Below, piece after piece: positions 1 through 11,180 of a DNA stretch of 64,000 bases. The first letter of the stretch is position 1. The number at the start of each line of letters is the position of its first letter. The DNA lies in assembly GCA_031213475.1 (NCBI GenBank), contig JARUPZ010000009.1:11992961-12056960 (forward strand), given 5' to 3'. A model generated the notes under the pieces. The model did not search any database and was not told where the DNA came from. It saw only the letters and a list, made by a program, of their open reading frames with translations. The stretch is from Nereocystis luetkeana (Eukaryota; Sar; Phaeophyceae; Laminariales; Laminariaceae). A program made the translations under genes and the position numbers.

Positions 1-95
1 GGTGGTTACATACTTGAGGAACTCAATTGGTCAGAAACCTTTGGCCCAAAACGTGCAACCCCTACCGTGGGGTGACTCACCGCGCCGGTTGGCAT
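1..95 (+). repeat. Dispersed repeat shared with intron 3 of copy B
   Basis: The bases around AAAACGTGCAACCCCTACCG recur at 55375-55455 and more weakly at 55788-55860, both in intron 3 of copy B. If this is a relic of intron 3 of copy A, then exons 4-6 have been lost between here and 2275; it could equally be an unrelated dispersed repeat. Confidence 0.5.
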
Positions 96-1079
96 AGCTG
101 AGGGTAATTGGTAAACCAGAAACTGTACACCTAATGGTAAGGGCGTTCCTTCTGTACAGCTCGGAGTCTAAGCGATTTGCACTGGCAAACAAACGAGAAG
201 GACGTCAGGACGATGGCCGCGCGAATATTACAGATGGACTCCTGAATAGGTTGGTGGGCCGTATCTCACGGAGCGTGTGTTGCACTTTATACAACACTTT
301 ACGACGGGTTGAGTTTCTGAAGTGGACAACCCCCCGTTAGTATGTTATCATTACTTTGTTTGTTGTAAGACTATATCATACCTTGCAGCAATCTTGGTCA
401 GGTTGCGTGAACGAACGTCTTCGGAGTCATGTTTCGGTAAACGATATCGTGTACTCCTACGGTGGACCATAGTAAATAGGACCATATATATTTTGTTCGT
501 AAAAAAAGGTAAACATGAAGGTTTTCGTGCGTACCCTAGCTCCTATTTACTATGGGCCCCCGTAATAGGCGCTCGGACGATAGGCAACTACCCTCACAAA
601 CCATTGCTTGGGGGTTCGGCTCCTCTTCACGACTCGGCCACCAAAACCAACGCGGTTTCTACAAAGTTAACAGAGAAATCGGAAAAATGGGAACGAAGCC
701 TAAAATGATAACCAAGCCGTATCTCCAGAACCATGTGGTGTATCAGAGAACCAAAATGATCCTGCGAAACCCCTTGGCCAGCCCTGTGAGAGGAGCTCGT
801 CAGAACGGTCATGCTCCATCTCGTGCCTTCGGGTGGACGCAAAAAGCGATATACGCTGGCTCTATTGTGATTTCTCTAAGCTCTCTTCCATCGTAGGATG
901 ATGTCAACCAGGTACTCCCAAAACAATCAATACGAACGCTCTCCCGCCGCTCGGGCTGTCCCCTCGGCTGTTTACACGTGTCACGAACGGTGGTCTAGAC
1001 GTGCACTTCAGCATGGTATTTGTGGCGCGGGACCCGAGCCGCGATACATGTACATCTAAGTAGCACGGTGTTAGCCTTC
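96..1079. other. No gene found; one MITE inside
   Basis: Apart from the CACTA-like MITE at 452-569 I see no coding exon here. I looked for counterparts of copy B exons 4, 5 and 6, which would be expected if copy A were complete, and did not find them. Confidence 0.5.
452..569 (+). mobile_element. CACTA-like MITE, copy 1
   Basis: Left end CTACGGTGGACCATAGTAAA mirrors the right end, which reads TTTACTATGGGCCCCCGTA. The interior is AT-rich and about 65 bp. It shares termini with six other copies in the window. Confidence 0.75.
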
Positions 1080-1101
1080 GACGTTTTTACTGGCGGGGCT
1101 C

Positions 1102-1200
1102 CATAACCGTTCTAGGGCTGCAATCAGCTGCAGTCCCCCGCTTTGGGGAGAGTCTACTTGGAACTTGTGAGGTTTGCCCCTCCAACTGATTTAATGCTAA
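1102..1200. mobile_element. Degenerate piggyBac-like MITE, copy 1
   Basis: Bases from about 1127 (GCAGTCCCCC) through TTTGCCCC resemble the interior of the element at 4220-4316, but the ends are eroded. It lies where the equivalent of copy B exon 6 would be expected. Confidence 0.45.
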
Positions 1201-2274
1201 ATGCAGGGCACTCATAGAAGGACCCGCAAAATGATTCGTAGAAGGGCTCGTAAAAGGATCAAAGGCACTGAGGAACCATCCCATGCCGTTACAGTAGGAA
1301 TGCCATTCTTTTATCACTAATCGTTTGGTGTAGGCCATGGTGGTATTCACCTCGATTTATACTGCTCCAGGCTTTGGGCTTGATAGAGGGCGCCTTAGGT
1401 AGGCATCCTCAGACAATTCGTTTGGCTACCCTCTCCGTAGCACGCGCCTCGAACTATACTACTTTGAGTGTAGGAGCTTGTGACCTTCCACACCTTAGAT
1501 GTATCGTCCACCTCACTTCCTTGTTTACATCGTTCTGGGCAGATGCATTAATGATCTGTTTGATCTGTTTGATGTAGCCCATGTTGTAGGGTGGGGGGGG
1601 GGCGTATCGTCGGCATTATCCAGGACACGTTTCCTTGGTTAGGTATGTACAATAGAACCCACCCACAGCTTACACGTATAAGAAGACTGAGGTCTATCAA
1701 GATAGTCGTATTATCTGCACGATATACAGCGGGGCAAGCTTACTGGGTTGACGTAGATAGGCACCATACAGATCCTTCCCAGCATAGAAGTATCAAGAAC
1801 AGCGGATTAATATCTACTGTACTGTAGGTGAGTTTGGGTTCGTCATCCTGACCGACATGTGATTCGCCGTGACCGACGATGCCATCTCCTGACATATCGC
1901 ACGTCTCGTACCATTGTAGAAGGAAAGCCATGAGTGCCTTCAACAAATATAAATCAATTGAGCCCAGACTGGCTAGTCATTAATTGATTGGCTTCACTCA
2001 GTGAGTCTCGATTCTCATACGTCTACTTCTTGGCACAAAAAGCCGTGCTAACGAATACGCGTACCTGTGGCATGAAGTAAAATCGGCCTAAGCCTTCGTT
2101 CCGTAGTCCCGTTATCGTGTGCCTAGTATGTGTACACTAACGCGATGTCTCGCATCTCACAAGTGAAAAAAACACCAGTTGCATTCACCCATAACCTCTA
2201 TACACCTGGAACCTCTCCGTCCCCCCCTCCCCGTCCCTCCCCAGCGTCATTTCTGTCGTTATGGCTGTCTGCAG

Positions 2275-2409
2275 AAACTCGACTCGGTCGCGTGGGCGCC
2301 ATAAGATCGACCTCTATAGTGGCCGCGGTACTGATGCTTTTGATGGCCGTGTCGCTCGGCGCCCCGGCGGTCTTCGTCCCGATCTCGGTCGTGACCTACT
2401 TCTTTAAGG
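2275..2409 (+). CDS. MFS copy A exon equivalent to B exon 7
   Basis: 135-bp exon after TGTCTGCAG, followed by donor GTGAGC. It starts with ETRLGRVGA, the loop between segments 8 and 9, then a hydrophobic stretch. Compared with copy B I count by eye about four silent and five amino-acid-changing codons, including MW changed to RS in the loop. Confidence 0.85.
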
Positions 2410-5400
2410 GTGAGCGGTGCCCGCCACTCGTGATATGTTTCGAGGTATTGAACTGTCTTCATCGTAATCCTTAGGCACCATGCTTCTGAAGGCTTTCGAT
2501 ACTACCGTAGGATTGGAACTCGTGTGTTAGCCCCCACCCACATACTACTATACATACAGCACCTTTCGGTCGTCATCATGCTGTGCAACTGATAGGGCTA
2601 TCGTCACGTAGAGCGAGAGGCTGCGTGGTCTCGTCCATAGACAATCGTGGGTATTATTGACACGACCCGTGTTACGGCACGGTTTGACCCAAACATTTAT
2701 GACTGACGGGGCTCCTCGGGGGAACCGAGGCACTCCCCGATGTCATTAGAATGCCTTCCATGTTCAGAACGATACTTCGAGTTTTTCCTTGTGTGCCTAC
2801 GTAGGCCGTGGACAGTTTGTTAATGTTGATATAGAAATCTCTTCACGTCACCTGCTTCAAAGCGTCCGGGAGCTACTGTATCATTCTGGTACCGTATATG
2901 GCACGCGTCGTACTCCAGCTGCTACCCTAGTTCCTCTCTCCTGTCCTCTATACTACAGAGGTGCCATCGATCGTAAGGATATATCGTCATGATGAAGATA
3001 TATTTTCTCGAGCAGTAGCGATGGGCACGGCAAGGTATATAGGGAGAAATAATGTGTCACATCGATTACCACACAGTGCGCAATTGCCACATCACCCTGC
3101 AGACTATGGAACTAATGTGACAAACATAACCGTGAACAAAACGCAGTGCATGCGAGTGCCCGCGTACCGCGCACCTATCCACGAGGACTTACTTCCACGA
3201 AAAACTGGTGTTTTGTGCGATTCCCGCTGCACAAGCCGAATGTAAAATGACTCTCACAGGCAGGGACGTACCGGATACGACTATATGAATATTGGACAGG
3301 TCAGGCCGGGCCGCGGGCCAGACTTGAAACTCTGCAGATCTCACGATGATGTAGCTGAAACCATGCCTCTTAACCCTCTCCCTGTTTTCGTGGCAGTATC
3401 GTCGATCGCTTAATTTATCATGATGCTGCACGTGTTATCAACCTGGCGGTGTAGTGTTACGGTCATCTCTCGGACCGGAGCCAAATTGTGTGATATCATT
3501 TTCAAACGACTGTGAAACTAAGCGTTTCAAGACCGGTACTGCTGTATTTCGTCCTTTTTTACCTAAAACGCAATGGATAACCAGCCGCCCCAGCAATCGT
3601 CAAGTACGTCCTCACGCCGGAGATGTTCTCCACGAAGCATCGCGCTGTGGCGATGGGTAGCGCTACTATTTGCTCACGGATCGGAGGTGAGAAGATTATT
3701 CGCCGCAGGATAGTATCAGGATCATTCACGAGTCGGGTTGAATCGTCTTGTCGGGTCGGGTCCGGTCGACCACCCCATGCTAGTGTTATAGCCTCCTGAA
3801 ACCGACCCGCGGGCAGGGTCATGACCCGTAAAGAGCGCTGGGAAATTCTTTACAGAGTCGGGCGTCACCTCGGAAACGCTACCGGTTCCTGTTTTGTCGA
3901 TATTCTCTCAATGGCGCAGTGGATCCAGGACCGCCACTCGGCCCATTTTACCACCGCAATGCATTTAGCATATCAAGGTTTGTGTAGTTACGGCAATACT
4001 TATTTTATGTTGTATTTGGCTCTCCTTGCAGGAACGCCTAGAAATACATCAAAAATATTTTGGTTTTGGATGGATGCACGCGAAGTGAAGTCCTGCACCC
4101 CACTATCTATTTTCGAGACCTATTCCGGGTAGGGGTATGAGATAGCCAAGTAAACAACACCCTGAAAAAAAATATTTTCTTGCGAATTGGCCCAGAAACC
4201 CTACCCTTCTAGTTTGATCTTAACCCCTTGAGAACCGCAGTCCCGTTTTTGGGACAAACTACTTGAAATTTGACTGGTTTGTCCCCAAAACGTGACTGCG
4301 GTTCTAAAAGGGTTGACTGTGACCTTGTTGGTGGCGCATGTGTTGTGGGTTTTCGTTTTGTCGTGCATCCTTGAATAGACGGGGATGTTTGTTTTTGCAA
4401 GGGCCTCAGAAAATAAATGCGGGCACGATCTAATACTGCTGTACCAGCAAGCTTCATGCAATAATAACGTAACAAAACAACAATGCTGTGGGTTTCTCGT
4501 TCGTTTGACGCGTTCCTCTTCTGTCGCGATCCAGCTATGCTGGCTCCGGTGATAGCCACTGTTCTGTACGACAAGGGCAAGGTGTGGCCTTTCGCGGTCT
4601 TCTGCCCTGCCACGACGCTGGTCGCAGTTTTTTGCGGTAAGGTTTACGTCTCGGCTACGGCCCCAAAATGCGGGATGGTGGGTTCGAGCAGCTTATACAA
4701 CAGTAAGTAGTAGTACCTGAAAAACAGAGGTTGACGCATGCCGTGTACGAGGCCGATAATACCAACGCTCGACATCGGTTGATCGGTTTGGGGTTGTGGA
4801 AGGGGTCGGAGATGAAGCAATGCGCTACATGTACGTTCGTTCCTGTTTGCACATCCACGCGCGCCGTTCTCAAAAACTCGTGCCGTTCACGGAGGATTAG
4901 AAATGGCCCCTGGTGAGAAATGCCTCCATATATATATGCTGAAAGCCCCTATGTTTTCCCTACAGAGGGTAGTATTGTTGTATCCGCTCTATTAAATATT
5001 TCGGACATTCGCGGGCGCCCTTTTTTTAGTCGTCACATGTATCACTGATGCACATACATGACGGTGATAAAACTACTGATTGTACCCTGGTGATATTCGA
5101 TTCTTGCATACATACTACTGTGATCGAACCATATCCTCGAATGCGGTCCAAGCTACACTCCGAGCGGGGCCCAAGGCATCTATCTTATCTCGTCTTATTG
5201 TATCCCTCAGTACTAACTGCTATGTTTTGAGGTTAGGATTAGGTACTAACTGCTATGTTTTGAGGTTAGGATTAGGGTCCCCCGTGACGGCCTCTTGACC
5301 TTTCTTTGTATCGTACAAATTGCCTGCCAACCGTTGTATTGAGTGTGTGGTACAACAACATTGGCAAGAAGGGCCAGTATGCGCCAGGCAACAATGCCGG

Positions 5401-5910
5401 CCCTGCAGCGGCAACCGGCACTTACCCCACATACTACCACGTGGGTTATTCCCGTCTGTGGTACAGCGATTACACAGGGCCATATTGTGGGCAGCGAATA
5501 CGGCCTAATCGGCACTTTATAGGACCCATCATTGCTGTAAGCGCTACACTACAGTACAGGTTACCGCATATCAGGTGGCCGGCGGCCAAAACCGTCTGTC
5601 CCTCGGCGTTATTCAAATTCCTTTACCTGCGTGCGCACTGCATTTATTATTTCCTGGGCCGGGGTCGTTCATTCATTTCAAGATTCACCATGTTGTCCCT
5701 TTGCAAAGGTTGCCATGATGAGGTGTGGGGTGTACCCATGCTAGCATAGCAACCTCTTTGGTCTTCTTGTTGAACGCCGTTTCGGTGAACAGGTCCAACG
5801 AATCCATGGATGATGAGGCGCTGAATTTGCACGCCCTTGGACCGCGCAAAGCCTACCATGCACTGCATTACACTGAAACCATACAATACAGCAGTCATGA
5901 ACCCCTTTAG
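2275..5910 (+). CDS. SV2/SVOP-like MFS transporter, copy A (3' part only)
   Basis: This is the 3' half of a membrane transporter of the synaptic-vesicle-2-related MFS group, expected to move small organic solutes across a membrane; the substrate cannot be told. Exons 2275-2409, 3585-3686, 4535-4636 and 5750-5910 join in phase 1 at every junction, with AG acceptors and GTGAGC, GTGAGA and GTAAGG donors. They correspond to transmembrane segments 8-12 and carry the family motif TPEMFSTKHRAVAMG. The internal exons have exactly the same lengths as in copy B (135, 102, 102). Introns also align with copy B. No counterparts of B exons 1-6 are seen before 2275, so this is a partial or decayed duplicate, unless upstream exons lie left of the window. 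The frame is open from an ATG at 2130, which could serve as a late start. The tail ends at a TAG within a MITE. Confidence 0.8.
3585..3686 (+). CDS. MFS copy A exon equivalent to B exon 8
   Basis: 102-bp exon after ACCAG, donor GTGAGA. It encodes the TPEMFSTKHR motif typical of the SV2/sugar-porter part of the MFS. Most differences from copy B are silent (about ten silent against three changing codons by eye), which suggests past constraint. One change is W to C in SATIWSR. Confidence 0.85.
3740..3815 (+). repeat. GGGTCGGG-rich repeat in copy A intron
   Basis: TCGGGTTG and TCGGGTCGGGTC runs just downstream of the 3585-3686 exon. The same kind of tract follows the matching exon in copy B (63105-63170), so it predates the duplication. 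It belongs with the 41-bp repeat at 40.2-40.5 kb. Confidence 0.6.
4220..4316 (+). mobile_element. piggyBac-like MITE, copy 2
   Basis: Near-perfect inverted repeat: AACCCCTTGAGAACCGCAGT on the left and ACTGCGGTTCTAAAAGGGTT on the right, about 95 bp in all. The left flank is TTAA and the right is a TTGA variant. A TTAA target and a CCC-beginning end are features of the piggyBac superfamily; no transposase is present. Confidence 0.75.
4535..4636 (+). CDS. MFS copy A exon equivalent to B exon 9
   Basis: 102-bp exon after GATCCAG, donor GTAAGG. It begins AMLAPVIATVLYDKGKVW and covers segments 11-12. The flanking intron bases also match copy B at 63780-63990. About seven codons change the amino acid relative to copy B, more than in the previous exon. 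Confidence 0.85.
5209..5275 (+). repeat. Perfect 33-bp tandem duplication
   Basis: The unit GTACTAACTGCTATGTTTTG followed by AGGTTAGGATT occurs twice in a row without mismatch (one base shorter in the first copy), so the duplication is recent. It lies in the last intron of copy A. Confidence 0.9.
5750..5910 (+). CDS. MFS copy A terminal exon
   Basis: The acceptor CATAG gives the right phase: the split codon joins to Ala and is followed by TSLVFLLN, as expected for the end of segment 12, then a hydrophilic tail with SMDDEALNL. The frame stays open to TAG at 5908-5910. The last residues and the stop come from the left end of a piggyBac-like MITE (5902-5990), so the original C-terminus has been cut or replaced. 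The matching exon of copy B lies beyond the window. Confidence 0.6.
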
Positions 5911-5990
5911 AACCGCAGTCCGGTTTTGGTGACAAACCAGTCAAATTTCAAGTAGTTTGCCCCCAAAACGGGACTGCGGTTTTAAAGGGG
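5902..5990 (+). mobile_element. piggyBac-like MITE, copy 3
   Basis: CCCCTTTAGAACCGCAGTCC at the left is mirrored by GGACTGCGGTTTTAAAGGGG at the right. The centre is inverted relative to copy 2. Its left end supplies the stop codon of transporter copy A. Confidence 0.8.
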
Positions 5991-6071
5991 TTACTAATAA
6001 TGTGTTTTCGTTCCAGTGAGCGTCCACAAGTTCGAAGTAACTCCTATACTATCTTATCAGAGAAAACAAAC

Positions 6072-6170
6072 CGATGTGATAACCTCATCATCAATATCAC
6101 ATCATGCACTGTCGCATCATGTGGTATCATCTTATTCTGTGGCATCATATCACATCATATCGTATGCACG
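6072..6170 (+). repeat. Degenerate CATCATATCA repeat
   Basis: A run of TCATCATCA, CACATCATG, GCATCATGTGG and ATCACATCATATCG variants. No coding content is seen from here to the tandem repeat at 6290. Confidence 0.6.
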
Positions 6171-6289
6171 GTATAATGATTTTGCGTCGCAGGTATGGTT
6201 CCGTTCGAGACAGCCGGCAAGAAGATGGATGACGAAGACACCGATCGCGTAGAAGGCAAGCACACCCCATGAAAAGACGCGAATAACAA

Positions 6290-7384
6290 AATCTTGGGAC
6301 AAGACCGGCAATCAGTTTCGTTGGGGGTCACTACTACTACTACTGCTGTAGTGAGCGCCTACCCTACCGACTACAAACCGCGCGGGCCGTCTAACAACTC
6401 TCTTGTGGCCTTAGGAGGAGAAATTGAACTTTAGTAGCGAAAGCTAGCTGCGTGATTGGGGGGTGGTGGAATCATGGTGTTGGTGTTATAAACCAAGGAG
6501 CCGTACGGTAAGAACGTGACAGGATTATACCGGTATTTCGGGGCCCTGAAGCCGCTCGTAGACGGTTGATGACACTCAGGTTATCGTCGTCTTTTGGTCG
6601 CTATCTTCAACTGGCCCCGGCCCCGACTAGGTTTGTTCTTGAAGCCGTGCTACGGCGGGTATTTTAGGTTACACTGGAAAGGGTAAGCACGTTTCGCTGA
6701 TAGGCGGCGCAATAACGGGAGGGGTTACGCAAATCCTTGCATTCGATCGATATACATATCGTACGTTTCCCATTACATTCCTTGCTTCGGGTTAGGTGCT
6801 CTCGTACGATAAGGACTACACTACTTACTTGTTGGCAAAACTGACCTCGACTAGGGCCCTAATCATCTGGTATACTGCAGTGAGAACTATCTAGTACCCA
6901 GTGCTGCACGATAGTGCTCGTTATCACCTACTACTGCGGTATATGCCATGAGATGGATCGTCGGGATTTGAGCGTATATATTTTACAAAAAATCAGTTTC
7001 GGGCGAGGTATGGATAATTTCAAGTGAGAAACTCCAGTAAACGTGAACCAGGTACTACTGGTGTGTCACCTATCGTGGTACGCATCTATCTGTGGATACG
7101 TGTTATGGTAATATATGCAGGTATAACTTTTGGCCAAGGGCGTGTTGCGTCGTGCGTCCAGCAGATATCCGTCCTCCATGAGAACGTATATTTTTCCGTC
7201 TAGCAGCTTTTCTGGACTCCTTGCGTCATATGTATTGTGTTTAATTTCAGTTTATTTTTTATTTTTGCTTCATTGTATTTTTGTTCTTCGTTTATGGCCT
7301 TTGCTTGTTGTTGTGTCGTTGAAATCTCGTACCCGGTACTCTGGTATTTCACTCGCTTGATACTTGAATTTGCGTCGTGAAAAA
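6290..7384 (+). repeat. Large tandem repeat, unit 1 (about 1.1 kb)
   Basis: Starts at GGGACAAGACCGGCA and ends with TTGATACTTGAATTTGCGTC. It is directly followed by a second copy. It contains a poly-pyrimidine stretch near 7240-7330 and a CGATCGATATACATATCG palindrome. No long frame, transposase or reverse transcriptase is visible. It might be two abutting solo terminal repeats of an old element, but no primer or polypurine site supports this. Confidence 0.7.
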
Positions 7385-8958
7385 ATGTTTTGGAACAAGA
7401 CCGGCAGATAGTTTGCTGGGGGTCACTAACTACTCTAATGAGCGCCTACCCTACCGTGCGGGCCCTCTGGCAACTCTCTTCTTTTAGGGGAAAAAATTAA
7501 AATATCAGTAGCGAAGATGTTTTTGTTACGACTGCTGCGTGATTGGGGGATGGTGGAGTTATGGTGTTTGTGCCACAAATCAAGGTGTACGTGACAGGAT
7601 TATACCAGTAGGTCGGGGCCCTGCAGCTGCTCGTAGACGGTTGATGACACTCAGCCTATCGTTGTCTTTTGGTCGACATCTTCAGCTGGCCCCGGCCCCG
7701 ACTGACTATATATAGGTTTGTTCTTGGAGCCGTGCTAAGGCAGGTATTTTAGGTAACACGTGCGAGGGTAGACACTTACTTTTCGCTGACAGGCGGTGCA
7801 TGAGAGGGAGGGGCTACCCGACTCTATATAGGTTTGTTCTTGGAGCCGTGCTACGGCAGGTATTTTAGGTAACACACTCCGAGGGTAGACACCTTTTCGC
7901 TGGCAGGCGGCGCATGAGAGGGAGGGGCTACCCAAATCCTGGCATTCGATCGATGTGCATATATATCGTATGTGTCCCATGATATTCCTTGCTTCGGGTT
8001 AGGTGCTATCGTACGATAGGGGTTACACTTACTTGTTGGCCAAACAGGTCTTGACAACGGCGCTAATCATCCGATATACGTGGTACTGCAGTAAGAACTT
8101 CCTGGCCGGGGCCCTGCAGCTGCTCGTAGACGGTTGATGACACTCAGGCTATCGTTGTCTTTTGGTCGCTATCTTCAACCGGCTCCGGCCCCGACTAGGT
8201 TTGTTCTTGGAGTCGTGCTACGGCAGGTATTTTAGGTTACACTTGAGAGGGTAAGCACGTTTCGCTGATAGGCGGCGCATTAACGGGAAGGGCTGCCCAA
8301 ATCCTGGCATTCGATCGATGTGCATATATATCGTATGCGTCCCAGAATATTCTTTGCTTCGGGTTAGGTGCTCTCGTACGATAGGGATTACACTTGTTGG
8401 CAAAAATGACCTTGACAACGGCACTAATCATCTGATATACTGCAGTGAGAACTATCTGGTACCCAGTAAACCATCTGTGTTGCACAATACAGTAGTTCTC
8501 AAGATCACCTACTACTTACTGCTGTACGCCAAATGAGATTGATCGACGGGTTAAGCGTGTACATTTCACAAAAAAATCGATTTCAGGCGAGGTATGGAGC
8601 TTTACAAGCGAGCAACTTCAGTAAACGTGGACCAGGTACTACTGGTGGGTCACCCACTGTGGCACACGTCTATCTGTGGATACATGTCATGGTATAATAA
8701 TATACCAGGTATGCAGGTATAAGTTTTGGCCATGGCCGTGTTGCTTCGTCGTGCAGCAGATATCTGTCCTTCCTGAGTACGTATGCTTTCCGTCTATTAG
8801 CAGCTTTTCTGGACTCTTTGCGTCCTTTGTATTTGTTTGAATTTCAGATTTTGGTTCTGGTTTTGTTGTCTTCCTGTTCTTAGTGTTTTGTCTTTGCTCG
8901 GGTTGTTGTGTTTTCGTACCCGGTACGCTGGCATTTCACTAGCTTGACACTTGAATTT
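7385..8958 (+). repeat. Large tandem repeat, unit 2 (about 1.57 kb, internally expanded)
   Basis: Begins GGAACAAGACCGGCAG and ends TTGACACTTGAATTTGCG like unit 1, but is about 480 bp longer because its middle is repeated. The segment from GGGGCCCTGCAGCTGCTCGT at about 7615 recurs at about 8107. Within the first of these, a 115-bp piece beginning TATATAGGTTTGTTCTTGGA is itself doubled (7706-7820, 7821-7935). Confidence 0.75.
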
Positions 8959-9208
8959 GCGATTATTTGTTATTTTTGTCTTCCTCTGTCTCACAGTCTG
9001 TGACCACATAATAATCAGTATCTCTCTAGGGTAAGGAATTAGGACGGACACTGGGTGTTGTACTGATGAAGCTGGGTAGGAAGGATGATTTAATATGAAT
9101 ACAACAGCAACAACAACAACAACAACAATGGTGTTGTGTATCACAGTCGGAGTAGATTAACCCACCTGGGACTCCAGAGCGGAACATTTTTCGAAGAAAA
9201 AGTGACGG

Positions 9209-9319
9209 TTAACCCCTTTAAAACTCCAGTCCGGTTTTGGGGACAAGGCTCTCAAATTCCTAGTAATTTGTTCCCAATTGTCCCCAAAACGAGACTGCAG
9301 TCCTAAAAGGGGGTCTTAA
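9209..9319 (+). mobile_element. piggyBac-like MITE, copy 4
   Basis: Begins TTAACCCCTTTAAAACTCCA and ends CTAAAAGGGGGTCTTAA, so TTAA is present on both sides. A short extra tract in the centre makes it the longest of the four copies. Confidence 0.75.
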
Positions 9320-10780
9320 CGAGGAAGAAAAAACCCGGAAAACTACCGAAGAGCAGAACTAAAGAGGACGTGAGGTTCATTTGTCAAGTTGAAAAAATTG
9401 AAGCAGAGATATCGACACCTCCGTTTTCCCATCATGAAATTTTCGTTTTTTTTCAAGTCCTAAATGATGGGTGCTAAGTACACGAAGTATGGGTTACCCA
9501 GGGTCGCAGAGGAACATTGGAGGAGCTCCGACAAAGATTTTACGACCCGTTGACAAGCGCCCGATGGCCGATGTACGGCATGTGGCTGCCACGCGGCTTG
9601 TCTGGTGACGGCGCGAGCATATATGGGCAGGGAATCACCAAGCGGTACCCTCGCAAGAAAAAACCGGGGGATCAGGAAATGGCTGTGGCGATAATGTTTT
9701 TGACATGAGTTCCACTCAACAATCAAACGTCTGCCATCGAACAGCTATGTACATTGTATGGCCGATCCACAAGTAAGTTCTAGAACACTCCGTTGAGGGC
9801 GGGTTGGGCCACGAGAACCGCCTACTGCGGAGGGTGCCTCACGTGTGCGAGTTATGTCTACCTACGATGATGTGCGAGTTGTGGTAATCTCTCTCTGGGA
9901 ATCACGTGATGTGGCCAATGAGTCATTCTGAAAATCTGCACCACGTACTATTAAATATTAATAATTCGACTCTCTTTTTTCCGTTTTTTTTTTCTAGTTG
10001 GAACTCAACCTGCTGTTTTTGTACGAAAAACTAAAGTCTGTTCGCTCATTCCGTTTTGTATTTCGTTTTGTTGCCCCCCTTAGGACCTTCCCTTACAGAA
10101 ATGTCCACCGCGCGATTGGGGGAAGATCGCAGTCGGCGTCCGAGTCACAATGGTCGAGTGCGAGTAGTTGGACGGCACCGGTGCAACATGATCCTGCTCG
10201 CACTGCTGGGCGCTTACTTACACTGCTCGTATTGATTATTACGATGACACCATATTATTTGTAAATATTTTGGTCGCTACCTCGTGGCCCCTAAAATTCA
10301 AAGATTTTACTATTATTTGTCAAAAACGGGGGTTGGCTGGGGTATAGAGCCCTTGAAGCGAGTGGCCTCGGAGAAAATTCCAGTACGCCTGTGGCAAGTA
10401 CGCTTCATTAATAGATACATGAGCGTATATCAGTCAAGCCGGTCCCGACTTTCTCCTGTCTGTCCGCGAACATGGAGGGGGTGCTTTCTTTGCTTTCAAT
10501 GTGCGGGGGGTGGACGTGTACGTTCCACGCCCACGATCGACAGTACACCTAACAATTAAAAACACCATGGTGTCACAATACGAATGTCACTCAGACCATA
10601 GGACTTTCTCGAGATCGGCTACTACTACTACAGTGCAAACGCCGAGAAATGCTCTCAAGCATGTCGAAATACCTGGCTGATGTCATCTGTCCGAAGCCAC
10701 TATTTGGTTTGTGTATGCTCTCGAACTAAAATTCCCCACGTTTGCCGAGGGCATCAAGAAGCAAAAGTAAAACGTTGCCC
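9320..10780. other. No supported gene
   Basis: Short open frames occur on both strands (for example 9460-9726 minus and 9517-9708 plus), but they overlap each other and show no family signature. An ATG at 10101 opens a 44-codon frame ending near 10234 with no recognised motif. Confidence 0.4.
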
Positions 10781-10784
10781 TAAC

Positions 10785-11180
10785 GGATAAAACCACAAAA
10801 CAAAGTACACCAGTGATTTTTTTACCATTTTACGGTCCAAAAAAATCAAACCAGGAGATCAGGGTACTACACCAAACCCACGTTAGTTAGATGGCGTTTT
10901 CTGTCAATGTACCAGGTATACCATTTCGTGTGCCCGAAGAGAGAAAATAAATAATTACCTCTATTTCCAGTACGAAATAACTAAATTGATACCGAGGTCA
11001 ATTGTTTTATGGCAAAAGACCCATGTCCGTCCGTCCAAGTCGCCAAAACGACAAAAACGGTACACCATTGTATTTTTGCCATTTTACGGTACGAAAAAGT
11101 TAAAAGAGGTGATTTGGGGACACCAAACCTAAACTACATGACGTTATGTGTTGAGGTATACCGTTTTCTGGTAGAAAATC
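10785..11180 (+). repeat. Tandem duplication, unit about 245 bp
   Basis: The tract with TTTTACCATTTTACGGTCC (about 10820) recurs about 245 bp later as TTTTGCCATTTTACGGTAC. Both are followed by an AGGTATACC-type motif. Noncoding as far as I can see. Confidence 0.65.

Noticed and set aside
5725-5910. Separate 61-codon gene starting at 5725
   Set aside because: The ATG lies in the intron; the downstream part fits as the terminal exon of copy A in the correct phase.
6290-8958. A retrotransposon with two long terminal repeats
   Set aside because: The two units abut with no internal region, primer-binding site or protein remains between them.
10101-10234. 44-codon frame with a hydrophobic segment as a small gene
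   Set aside because: Short, with no family signature and no splice or repeat conservation.
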